64,000 nt of DNA, taken from NCBI GenBank assembly GCA_964467915.1, contig CAYXSW010000001.1:1-64000 (forward strand), written 5' to 3'. A model generated the notes under the pieces. It did not search any database and was not told where the DNA came from. It saw nothing but the letters and a program-made list of their open reading frames with translations. Origin of the DNA: MED-G16 sp964467915 (lineage in GTDB: Bacteria > Bacteroidota > Bacteroidia > Cytophagales > MED-G16). The first letter of the stretch is position 1, and every line of letters begins with the position of its first letter. Below, piece by piece: positions 45,166 through 53,509 of the stretch. A program made the translations under genes and the position numbers.

Positions 45166-45233
45166 TTTTATGGTTTATTCAACAAAATTATTCTTTTTTG
45201 CAAACTAAACTTTAATAGTTTAGTTAAAATAAT

Positions 45234-48200
45234 ATGGTAACATCTGAGATAGTTTCAAAATATAAAGAGGACCTAAGGGTAATTGAGGTGGGGTCTGCTA
45301 TTAAAAAAAAACAGTCGAAACTTTTTTTTTCAGGATTATCTGGTAACTTAAGTGTCATATTGCCTCTTGCGGTTTCACAACAAGATGAATTAAATCACTG
45401 TTTTTTAATTTCTGACAAAGAAAAGGCTCTAGTTTTTTATAGTAACCTTTGTAATTTTTTAGATAAAAATAAGGTTTACTTTTTTCCTTATTCTTTTTTA
45501 TCCCCATATGATGATGAGTTAATAAACAACGCAAATGTAGTAATGAGAACAGAGGCTATACAGGCTGTAGTTTCAAGAAGAAAAGAAAAAATATATATAG
45601 TAACCTATCCAGAGGGTTTGTTTGAAAAGTTCCCTGGTGAAAAGTTTCAAAACAAACTATCATTAAGAATAGAAAAAAAACAAAAACTAAATTTAAAGTT
45701 ATTAAGAAACACCCTTTTGGAGAGGGGTTTTTCAATTGAGGATTTTATAAGCCAACCTGGTGATTTTGCGGTCAGAGGAAATATTATTGATGTGTTTTCT
45801 TTTAATTATAAAAACCCAGTGCGTTTAGAAATGGACGGAGATAATGTAGAGAAAATAAAACACTTTGATATTGAGTCTCAACTAACCAAGGAAGAGGTTG
45901 ATTCTGTTAAAATCCTTTCTAACCTTCAATCTGAAGAAGAAAATAAAGATTATATGTCGTTGTTTGGGTTTTTTGATAAAAATTGGTCAATATGGTCAGA
46001 CGCTGTTAGTTTATCCGCTAACATTATTGAAGAAAAATATCTTAATTCTGTTGAGTTATTCAAAAAAGCCAAAAAAAAGTCTACAGTTTTTTTAAAACTA
46101 CCACCAGAAAATCTTTTTTTAGATAAAAAAAGCTTTCTTGATGAAATTGGTGGTTTTATGATAACAGAAACTCAAAACAACACCTTTTCTAATTCTCACA
46201 AAGTTCATTTTAAATCTTCCTCACAGCCTAATTTCAACAAAAACCTTTCTTTATTAGCTGATGATTTAAAAGATTTAGAGGAAAAAGGTTATTTAATTTA
46301 TATCTCCTTCCAATCAGAAGAACAGGTTGTGAGGTTAACCTCTTATTTTGAGTCTATTGGTTTAATAACAAAAATAAATAAGTTGATTTCAAAGCTGAGT
46401 GAGGGTTTTGTTGACCACGAAAACAAACTTGTTTTTTATACTGACCACCAAATTTTCAACAGATATTATAAACACGCCTTTCAACCAAAAATTGCTAAAA
46501 AACAAAAAAACCCAATTAAAGACCGGTCTGAACTTAGTACCGGTGACTATGTTGTTCATATAGACCACGGCGTGGGTCGGTTTGTTGGTTTAGAAAAGAT
46601 TAAGGCAAATGATATAGAACATGAGGTGTTAAGGGTTGTTTATAAAAATAACGATGTTGTTTATATAAACATTAACTCTCTTCATAAAATAGCAAAGTAC
46701 TCTGGTGGCGGCTCCACCCCAAAGCTTAACAACCTCAGCTCAAAAGACTGGGATAATAAAAAGAAAAAAATAAAAAGAAAGCTTGTTGATTTAGCTGAAG
46801 ATCTTATTGGTTTGTATTTAAAAAGAAGAGAAAGTGTGGGTTTTGTTTTTCAAAAAGACTCTTATTTACAAATTGAGTTAGAGTCATCTTTTGTTTATCA
46901 AGACACGCCAGACCAATTAAAAACAACGGAAGATGTAAAAAAAGACATGGAAAGCTCCTTTCCTATGGATAGGTTGGTTTGTGGTGATGTTGGTTTTGGA
47001 AAAACAGAAATTGCAGTAAGGGCTGCCTTCAAAGCTGTGTGTTCTAACAAACAAGTGTTGGTTTTAGTTCCAACAACTATTCTCGCCTTTCAACATTTTA
47101 AAACACTTACAAAAAGGCTTAAAAACTTTCCTGTTAATGTAGATTATTTATCAAGATTTAGGTCTAATAAAGACAAAAAAGAAATTTCTAAAAAACTCAC
47201 TTTAGGCTCCATTGATATTTTAATTGGAACGCATTCTGTTTTAAGCAACAAAATACAATTTAAAGATCTTGGTTTATTAATAGTAGATGAAGAACAAAAG
47301 TTTGGTGTTGTTTTAAAAGAAAAAATTAAAAAAAGAAAACTTAACTTAGATTGTTTAACATTAACAGCAACACCTATTCCTAGGACTTTGCATTTTTCGT
47401 TGATTGGTGTAAGGGATATAAGTATAATTAGAACTGCGCCCACAAATAGACAACCTGTTCACACAGAGATTATACAGTTTAATGAGGATGAAATAAGGGA
47501 TGTTATTAATAACGAAATGTCTCGGTTTGGACAAACTTTTTTTGTTCATAATCGAGTTGAAAATATTTATGAAATAGCTAATATAATTCAAAAACTTATC
47601 CCGAATGCTAAGGTTGCTGTCGCTCATGGACAACAAAAAGGGGATTTATTAGAAAAAACAATTTTAGATTTTATTGATGGGCGTTTTGATATTCTTGTCT
47701 CGACTAATATTATAGAGTCTGGGCTAGACATACCTAACGCCAACACAATTATAATAAACCAAGCCCAAATGTTTGGTTTATCTGACCTTCACCAAATGAG
47801 GGGTAGGGTTGGTAGATCCAACAGAAAGGCCTTTTGTCGCCTTTTAGTTCCTAAGTTATCCAACCTGAACCCTGACGCAAAAAAAAGACTTGTAGCGCTC
47901 GAGGAATTTTCAAACTTAGGAGATGGGCTTAATATTGCGTTAAAAGACTTAGATATTAGGGGGGCAGGAAACCTTTTAGGTGGAGAACAAAGTGGTTTTA
48001 TAAACGATCTTGGGTTTGAAGCGTATAATAAAATTTTAGATGAGGCTTTAATTGAAATAGAAAAGCCGAACAACTTTAATCAAAACAATTTAAATAAAGT
48101 TGTTACAAACCACTCTTGCTTGGTTGATGTTTATGAAAAAGCTTTTATTCCAAAAGATTACGTTTCTAACTCTAACGAAAGGTTAAGGTTGTATGGTGTT

Positions 48201-48560
48201 TTAGAAGAAAAATCAAAATTAGGTCTCTATGATGAGGTAATCTCTAGTTTAACAGATAGGTTTGGTGCTCTTCCAGAAGAGGTTTGTAGCCTAATAAAGG
48301 TTATGAAAATAAAAAAAACAGGTTCATCTTTAGGTCTTGATAAGATTGTTATAAAGAAAAACAAAATAAAATTTATTTATTTTAACAACGCCAGTAAAAC
48401 CAATCAAATCCAAGAGGATTTTATCTTTATTTTAAATTACCTAAACGAATTAGGCTTCAAAACTAAGGTAAGTGAAAAAAAAGATCAAATAATTATTGTT
48501 GCTTTAGGGGCCTCTTCCATCAGCAAAACGCTTGATTTTATAAAAAAAATAAAAAAATAA
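45234..48560 (+). CDS. mfd: transcription-repair coupling factor Mfd
   Basis: A 1108-residue SF2 translocase that removes RNA polymerase stalled at lesions and recruits UvrA. In order: a UvrB-homology N-terminal region (to about 330; FSIEDFISQPGDFAVRGNIIDVF), the RNA-polymerase-interaction CarD-like domain (ELSTGDYVVHIDHGVGRFVGLEKI, about 437-460), helicase Walker A GDVGFGKTE at about 584, DEEQ at about 684, motif III LTATPIPRTL, motif VI QMRGRVGRSNRKAFC, and a TRCF C-terminal domain (RLRLYGVLEEKS). The length is canonical. The coding strand is markedly G/T-rich. Confidence 0.96.
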   Translation: MVTSEIVSKYKEDLRVIEVGSAIKKKQSKLFFSGLSGNLSVILPLAVSQQDELNHCFLISDKEKALVFYSNLCNFLDKNKVYFFPYSFLSPYDDELINNANVVMRTEAIQAVVSRRKEKIYIVTYPEGLFEKFPGEKFQNKLSLRIEKKQKLNLKLLRNTLLERGFSIEDFISQPGDFAVRGNIIDVFSFNYKNPVRLEMDGDNVEKIKHFDIESQLTKEEVDSVKILSNLQSEEENKDYMSLFGFFDKNWSIWSDAVSLSANIIEEKYLNSVELFKKAKKKSTVFLKLPPENLFLDKKSFLDEIGGFMITETQNNTFSNSHKVHFKSSSQPNFNKNLSLLADDLKDLEEKGYLIYISFQSEEQVVRLTSYFESIGLITKINKLISKLSEGFVDHENKLVFYTDHQIFNRYYKHAFQPKIAKKQKNPIKDRSELSTGDYVVHIDHGVGRFVGLEKIKANDIEHEVLRVVYKNNDVVYININSLHKIAKYSGGGSTPKLNNLSSKDWDNKKKKIKRKLVDLAEDLIGLYLKRRESVGFVFQKDSYLQIELESSFVYQDTPDQLKTTEDVKKDMESSFPMDRLVCGDVGFGKTEIAVRAAFKAVCSNKQVLVLVPTTILAFQHFKTLTKRLKNFPVNVDYLSRFRSNKDKKEISKKLTLGSIDILIGTHSVLSNKIQFKDLGLLIVDEEQKFGVVLKEKIKKRKLNLDCLTLTATPIPRTLHFSLIGVRDISIIRTAPTNRQPVHTEIIQFNEDEIRDVINNEMSRFGQTFFVHNRVENIYEIANIIQKLIPNAKVAVAHGQQKGDLLEKTILDFIDGRFDILVSTNIIESGLDIPNANTIIINQAQMFGLSDLHQMRGRVGRSNRKAFCRLLVPKLSNLNPDAKKRLVALEEFSNLGDGLNIALKDLDIRGAGNLLGGEQSGFINDLGFEAYNKILDEALIEIEKPNNFNQNNLNKVVTNHSCLVDVYEKAFIPKDYVSNSNERLRLYGVLEEKSKLGLYDEVISSLTDRFGALPEEVCSLIKVMKIKKTGSSLGLDKIVIKKNKIKFIYFNNASKTNQIQEDFIFILNYLNELGFKTKVSEKKDQIIIVALGASSISKTLDFIKKIKK

Positions 48561-48646
48561 ACACAATAAGGGTGGAGTTTATGGGTTATTTGTTTTCAAG
48601 AACTTAATTTTTTGTATTTTTGGTAAAAATTAAAAATCAAATTATC

Positions 48647-49858
48647 GTGATAAAAAGGTTTTTTTATTTTGTGATTATATTATTAACCATTGAGGGTTGT
48701 TCTCTTTTGCCTTTTGGTAAATCAAATCCTTCAGCTAGAAACCCTGGTTCAATAAGCACAACAACAAATTTAGATTACTTTTCAGACGCTTACGCAGAAG
48801 AGGAAGAGGAGGGTTTTGTTGTTGCTGACTTTGGCGGACAAACGCCTGGGCCAAATCAAATTCTTGTACAGGGCGGTAGAGCGGTGCTTGGTACTTACGA
48901 AGAAGATGTGTTTTACACCCACGATAATGTAGAAAGAACAGTCACCGTTCAATCTTTTTATTTAGACCAAACAGAAATAGCTAACATTCATTGGTTAGAA
49001 TATCTTCATTACGTAAAAAGAGACTCAAGCGAAACATTTTATGAGAACGCGCTACCAGACACAACTGTATGGGAAAAAGAATTAGCCTTTAACACACCGT
49101 ATGTAAGTAACTATTTAAGATATCCTGGGTTTAGGTATTATCCTGTTGTTGGCGTTACTTGGAGCCAAGCAATGGATTATTGTAGGTGGAGAACAGAGGC
49201 TGTAAACAAACAAAGGGCAATGGAGTATTATGGTGAAGATTATATAGATGGTGATATCCCCCCAATAGAGTCTGGTATTTATTTACCTGAGTTTAGACTC
49301 CCCACAGAAGCAGAGTGGGAATACGCCGCTTATGGTCAAATTGGAGATCAGTGGTTAGATGAAAACCAAACACAAAGAAGGTTGTACCCTTGGGACGGAA
49401 GAACAATAAGAAGTTCAAAGAGGGGGGAAGTTGGTAAGTTTCAAGCTAATTTTAAAAGAGGCAGAGGAGACTACGCTGGTATTGCGGGGGCCCTCAATGA
49501 TGCTGGTTTTGTTACGGTGTCTATATATGAATACGCCCCTAACGACTTTGGTTTGTATAATATGGCTGGGAATGTTAACGAGTGGGTTTTTGACATATAT
49601 AGGCCATTAAATTTTCAAGATATGGAAGACTTAAACCCTATAAGAAAAAGTGATTTTTTAGATTCTGAGGAAGACTATGACTCAGAAAACTTTAACTCAA
49701 TGATAAGTAACGAGTCAAGGGTTTTTAAGGGTGGTTCATGGGCAGATGGAGCGATGTGGTTGTCTCCAGGAACAAGAAGGTTTTTAGATCAAGACTCTTC
49801 ATCCGCTACTATTGGTTTTAGATGTGCAACCACAGCGTTAGGTACCGCCGGCAACTAA
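48647..49858 (+). CDS. gldJ: GldJ-type gliding/T9SS lipoprotein with FGE-sulfatase fold
   Basis: About 403 residues from a GTG that gives the lipoprotein signal MIKRFFYFVIILLTIEGCS; a TTG nine codons upstream would add a hydrophilic extension. The mature protein has the formylglycine-generating-enzyme (SUMF1) fold: VQSFYLDQTEIANIHWLEYLHYV (about 98-120), PVVGVTWSQAMDYCRWRTEAVN, FRLPTEAEWEYAAYG, YNMAGNVNEWVFDIY, and RVFKGGSWADG with GFRCA at the end. The string ALPDTTVWEKELAFN and the paired insertions fit GldJ rather than GldK. In flavobacteria GldJ supports type IX secretion and gliding. It is shorter than F. johnsoniae GldJ by memory. Confidence 0.82.
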   Translation: MIKRFFYFVIILLTIEGCSLLPFGKSNPSARNPGSISTTTNLDYFSDAYAEEEEEGFVVADFGGQTPGPNQILVQGGRAVLGTYEEDVFYTHDNVERTVTVQSFYLDQTEIANIHWLEYLHYVKRDSSETFYENALPDTTVWEKELAFNTPYVSNYLRYPGFRYYPVVGVTWSQAMDYCRWRTEAVNKQRAMEYYGEDYIDGDIPPIESGIYLPEFRLPTEAEWEYAAYGQIGDQWLDENQTQRRLYPWDGRTIRSSKRGEVGKFQANFKRGRGDYAGIAGALNDAGFVTVSIYEYAPNDFGLYNMAGNVNEWVFDIYRPLNFQDMEDLNPIRKSDFLDSEEDYDSENFNSMISNESRVFKGGSWADGAMWLSPGTRRFLDQDSSSATIGFRCATTALGTAGN

Positions 49859-49973
49859 TAGTTAAATCTTACACTCAATATTATCTATTTAAACTATTCT
49901 AATTATAATTTCGTATAATATTAACTTAAGCAATTGTTTATAAAAACACAAATCTGTTTTATACGATAACATT

Positions 49974-50366
49974 ATGGTTGTAAAAATACCCTCAATTAAA
50001 GAAAATGTTTCTATGGTAGAAAGTTTCATAGAAAATGTTGGAAAAAAAATCAAAATCAAAGAGGTGATTTACGGCAACGTCTTAGTCTCACTAACAGAGG
50101 CGGTTAATAACGCAATTGTTCATGGCAACAAAGAAGATAAAAACAAAAACGTAAAGTTGGTGTTAAAGAAAAACAAAAAAAGCATCTGTTTTATTGTAGA
50201 AGATGAGGGGTTGGGTTTTGATTACAAAAATCTACCAGACCCAACAAACCCAAAAAACATAGAAAAAGTGAAAGGAAGAGGTGTTTTTCTAATAAAAAAC
50301 TTGTCCGATAAAATAAATTTTAAACACGGAGGAAGAACGGTAGAGATGTTTTTTAAACTAAAATAA
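49974..50366 (+). CDS. anti-sigma-type histidine-kinase-like ATPase
   Basis: A 130-residue GHKL-fold protein of the RsbW/SpoIIAB type. The N box is SLTEAVNNAIVHGNKED (about 40-56), the G1 box VEDEGLGFD (about 78-86), and the G2-like segment KGRGVFLIKNLSDKINF (about 100-116). Such proteins phosphorylate or sequester an anti-sigma antagonist. No sigma factor or STAS partner gene is adjacent. It ends directly at the ybeY start (no gap), an arrangement I recall as common in flavobacteria with mnmG behind it. Confidence 0.85.
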   Translation: MVVKIPSIKENVSMVESFIENVGKKIKIKEVIYGNVLVSLTEAVNNAIVHGNKEDKNKNVKLVLKKNKKSICFIVEDEGLGFDYKNLPDPTNPKNIEKVKGRGVFLIKNLSDKINFKHGGRTVEMFFKLK

Positions 50367-50795
50367 ATGTTCCTAACAAACTTTTTCTCTGAGAAAAAAA
50401 CATTCTCTACACCAAATAAGAAAAAAATAAGAAAATTAATTAGACAGCTTTGTTTAACTGAAAAAAAAGACTTAAGCTTTTTAAATATTATTTTTTGTTC
50501 TGACGAATACCTTTTAGAAATAAACAAAAAACACTTAAATCGCGATTATTTTACAGATGTTATAACTTTTGACTTCTCAGGTGATAAAAAAAACATCGAG
50601 GGTGATGTTTATATAAGCATAGACAGGGTATTGGATAATGCAAAAAAATACAACGAAAAAAAAGAGCGTGAGTTAATAAGAACAATTATTCACGGAGTCC
50701 TTCATCTTTTTGGGTATAAAGACAAAACAAAAAAAGAAAAAGAGATTATGACATCAAAAGAAAATAAATATCTTTCTTTGTATATAAAAACTTAA
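50367..50795 (+). CDS. ybeY: rRNA maturation endoribonuclease YbeY
   Basis: A 142-residue zinc RNase for 16S rRNA 3'-end processing and ribosome quality control. DVITFDFSGDKKNIEGDVYISIDRV is the central block (about 71-95), and the metal motif is IHGVLHLFGYKDKT (about 110-123). The canonical third histidine of HGxLHxxGYDH is an aspartate here, a substitution I believe is usual in this phylum. It starts at the base after the ATPase stop. A parS-like palindrome and then mnmG follow. Confidence 0.9.
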   Translation: MFLTNFFSEKKTFSTPNKKKIRKLIRQLCLTEKKDLSFLNIIFCSDEYLLEINKKHLNRDYFTDVITFDFSGDKKNIEGDVYISIDRVLDNAKKYNEKKERELIRTIIHGVLHLFGYKDKTKKEKEIMTSKENKYLSLYIKT

Positions 50796-50811
50796 AGTTC
50801 CACGTGGAACA
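50796..50811. promoter_or_regulatory. parS-like ParB-binding palindrome
   Basis: AGTTCCACGTGGAACA contains the perfect 14-bp palindrome GTTCCACGTGGAAC (50797-50810). It differs from the Bacillus-type parS TGTTCCACGTGAAACA at two positions and equals the pseudomonad-type TGTTCCACGTGGAACA except for the first base. It lies just after the ybeY stop and 9 bases before the mnmG start. It is the only close match in the window. Confidence 0.7.
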
Positions 50812-50819
50812 CCCGTATA

Positions 50820-52676
50820 ATGTTTACTAAATACGATTTAATTGTTGTTGGGGCAGGACACGCTGGCTGTGAAGCCGCGGCGGCGGCGGCTAACATGGGA
50901 TCAAAAGTGTTATTAGCAACAATGAATATGGGCACGATAGCTCAAATGTCGTGCAACCCAGCAATTGGGGGTGTTGCTAAGGGCCAAATTGTGAGAGAAA
51001 TTGACTCTTTGGGTGGTTACACGGGTGTTGTAACAGACAAAAGCACCATTCAGTTTCGTATGTTAAACTTATCAAAAGGACCAGCAATGTGGTCACCAAG
51101 ATCACAAAACGATAGAATGATTTTTGCTGAAAAGTGGCGCTTGATGTTAGAAAAAAATAAGAATGTTGATTTTTGGCAAGAAATGATAGTGGGAATAAAA
51201 GTTAGGGGTGGTGTGGTTGTTGGTGTAAAAACATCATTGGGGTTAGAAATTGAAGCTAAAGCTGTTGTTTTGACTAACGGTACTTTTTTAAACGGATTAA
51301 TACACGTTGGTGATAAAAATTTTGGTGGAGGAAGAACGGGAGAAAGGGCTTCTAAGGGAATAACAGAGCAGCTTAAGGGTTTTGGTTTTGTTTCGGGTAG
51401 AATGAAAACAGGAACCCCCCCTCGTTTAGATGGGAGATCAATAGATTACTCAAGAATGGAAGAACAGCTTGGGGATAAGAATCCGGGTTGTTTTTCTTTT
51501 AAAACAAATAGAAAAAAGGTACAGCAAAAATCTTGTCATATAACCTACACAAACAAAAACACACACAGGGTTCTAGAAACGGGTTTTAAAAAGTCCCCTA
51601 TGTTTAATGGAAGAATTAAAGGTGTTGGGCCAAGATATTGTCCATCAATAGAAGACAAAATAACGCGTTTTGCTGAAAGGGAAAGGCATCAAATTTTTGT
51701 TGAGCCTGAGGGGTGGAACACAATAGAGGTTTATGTTAATGGGTTTTCCACATCTTTACCTGAAGACACACAGTTAAAAGCGCTTCGAACAATTGTTGGT
51801 TTTGAGGGGGTTAAAATGTTTAGGCCTGGTTACGCGATTGAATATGACTATTTTCCACCAACACAACTAAAGCATACTTTAGAAACAAAACCAATTAAAA
51901 ATCTTTACTTTGCTGGACAAATAAACGGAACAACGGGTTACGAAGAGGCTGCGTGTCAGGGTTTAGTAGCGGGAATAAACGCTCACAACAAAACAAACAA
52001 CAAAGAGGTGTTTGTTTTGAGTCGATCGGACGCTTATATTGGGGTTTTAATAGATGATTTAATTAACAAAGGAACAGACGAGCCTTATAGGATGTTTACA
52101 TCTAGAGCAGAACATAGAATTCTTTTGAGACAAGATAACGCGGATCTGCGGCTGACAGAAAGGGGGGCAAAAATAGGATTAGCAGACAAAAAAAGGCTTG
52201 ATTTGGTTTTAAGAAAAAAAGCTTTGATTGGTGATCTTCAGGGTTTTGTTTCTAAAGAAAAGGTCTCTCCGGGTGTAATCAATGGTTATCTTTCTTCTTT
52301 AGGTTCAACAAAAATAAAAGAAAAAAAGAAAGTAGAAGATTTGGTAAAAAGGCCCGGCGTTAGCTTGGTGGGTTTGTTAAATGAAATTAAACCAGAAAAA
52401 ACTAAAATATACAGCAAAGAAATAATTAACCAAATTGAAATAAACCTGAAATACGAAAGTTATATTAAAAAAGAAAGAGAGGTTGTTGAAAAAGTCGAGC
52501 GGCTTGAAAAAAGTAAAATACCTGGTGGTTTTGATTATTCTACTGTTAACTCTCTTTCGTCAGAGGGAAAAGAAAAGCTTATTAAAATTAAGCCGAAATC
52601 TATAGGACAAGCAAGCAGAATTAGTGGTGTTTCTCCTTCTGATGTTTCTATTTTAATGGTACACCTAAAAAAATGA
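50820..52676 (+). CDS. mnmG: tRNA U34 5-carboxymethylaminomethyl synthase subunit MnmG
   Basis: A 618-residue FAD enzyme (GidA) that with MnmE modifies wobble U34 of certain tRNAs. The FAD dinucleotide motif VVGAGHAGCEAAAAAANMGSKVLL is at about 8-31. MSCNPAIGGVAKGQIVREIDSLGG, GGGRTGERASKGIT and CPSIEDKITRFAERERHQIFVEPEG are the family blocks, and the C-terminal helical domain has the ending IGQASRISGVSPSDVSILMVHLKK. The length fits. The following methyltransferase gene overlaps its stop by four bases. In many bacteria this gene neighbours the replication origin. Confidence 0.96.
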   Translation: MFTKYDLIVVGAGHAGCEAAAAAANMGSKVLLATMNMGTIAQMSCNPAIGGVAKGQIVREIDSLGGYTGVVTDKSTIQFRMLNLSKGPAMWSPRSQNDRMIFAEKWRLMLEKNKNVDFWQEMIVGIKVRGGVVVGVKTSLGLEIEAKAVVLTNGTFLNGLIHVGDKNFGGGRTGERASKGITEQLKGFGFVSGRMKTGTPPRLDGRSIDYSRMEEQLGDKNPGCFSFKTNRKKVQQKSCHITYTNKNTHRVLETGFKKSPMFNGRIKGVGPRYCPSIEDKITRFAERERHQIFVEPEGWNTIEVYVNGFSTSLPEDTQLKALRTIVGFEGVKMFRPGYAIEYDYFPPTQLKHTLETKPIKNLYFAGQINGTTGYEEAACQGLVAGINAHNKTNNKEVFVLSRSDAYIGVLIDDLINKGTDEPYRMFTSRAEHRILLRQDNADLRLTERGAKIGLADKKRLDLVLRKKALIGDLQGFVSKEKVSPGVINGYLSSLGSTKIKEKKKVEDLVKRPGVSLVGLLNEIKPEKTKIYSKEIINQIEINLKYESYIKKEREVVEKVERLEKSKIPGGFDYSTVNSLSSEGKEKLIKIKPKSIGQASRISGVSPSDVSILMVHLKK

Positions 52677-53509
52677 AAACTAAAGTAAAATGTCCCTTGT
52701 GTGGCTCAGAAAAGACTAAGGTTTTACAAAAAAAAGTTAAAGACCCTGTCTCTTTAATGTGTTTTTCTGTTCGTTCTTGCGATTCTTGCTTGGTTGGTTA
52801 CACCCACCCTGTTCCTGAAAAACTAGAAAGTTATTACAATCAAGAAAATTACGATTCTTATCAAAAAAAGACAGGGGTTTATAACACCATCTATTCTGTG
52901 GTTCAAAACATTAATAGTTACTATAAGTTAAATATAATTAAAACGTATGGTTATGGCGCCCTTTTAGATTTTGGAGCTGGTTCTGGAAATTTTGTTAAGC
53001 AAGCTAACAAGGCTGGTTACAACTCTGTTGGTTTTGAGCCCATTAACAAACAAATAAACGAAAACATTACCAACAAGATTGAGGATATAAAAAAAACAAA
53101 ATACAAGTTTATTACACTTTGGCATGTTTTAGAGCACACAAAAAAACCCAAGGAGCTACTCCTTGCGATTAAGGGGTTGTTAAGCGAAGGGGGTAAAATT
53201 ATAATAGCTGTACCTAACATAGGTTCATACGATAACATTTATTATAAAAACAGTTGGGCTGGCTACGATGTGCCTCGTCATGTTTATCATTTTAACCAAA
53301 GTTCTTTTGTGAGGTTGCTCTCTGATGTAAACCTTAACGTTGTGGCCTCAAGGCCGCTGTATTTTGATTCTTTTTATGTTTCAATGCTTAGTGAAAAACA
53401 GAAAAAAAACCCATTATGGTTTCTTTTTGGTTTTGTTGTTGGCTTTCTTTCTAACTTATCTGCTTTTTTTACAAAAAAACACTCTAGTATTATTTATATT
53501 ATAGAATGA
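52673..53509 (+). CDS. class I SAM methyltransferase with N-terminal zinc-ribbon
   Basis: A 278-residue protein. Two CxxC pairs near the N-terminus (CPLCGS at 6-11 and CDSC at about 36-39) form a probable zinc ribbon. The SAM-binding domain follows: LLDFGAGSGNFVKQANKAGYNSVGFEP (about 97-123) and FITLWHVLEHTKKPKELL (about 142-159). VPRHVYHFNQSS is typical of Methyltransf_23-type enzymes. Its substrate is unknown. ATGA overlaps link it to mnmG upstream and to the Ig-like lipoprotein gene downstream, so the three are translationally coupled. Confidence 0.83.
   Translation: MKTKVKCPLCGSEKTKVLQKKVKDPVSLMCFSVRSCDSCLVGYTHPVPEKLESYYNQENYDSYQKKTGVYNTIYSVVQNINSYYKLNIIKTYGYGALLDFGAGSGNFVKQANKAGYNSVGFEPINKQINENITNKIEDIKKTKYKFITLWHVLEHTKKPKELLLAIKGLLSEGGKIIIAVPNIGSYDNIYYKNSWAGYDVPRHVYHFNQSSFVRLLSDVNLNVVASRPLYFDSFYVSMLSEKQKKNPLWFLFGFVVGFLSNLSAFFTKKHSSIIYIIE

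Noticed and set aside
48589..48622. TTTG and TATTTTTG resembling the Bacteroidota -33/-7 promoter before gldJ
   Set aside because: The spacing of 22 bases is longer than I expect, and such AT-rich matches are frequent by chance.
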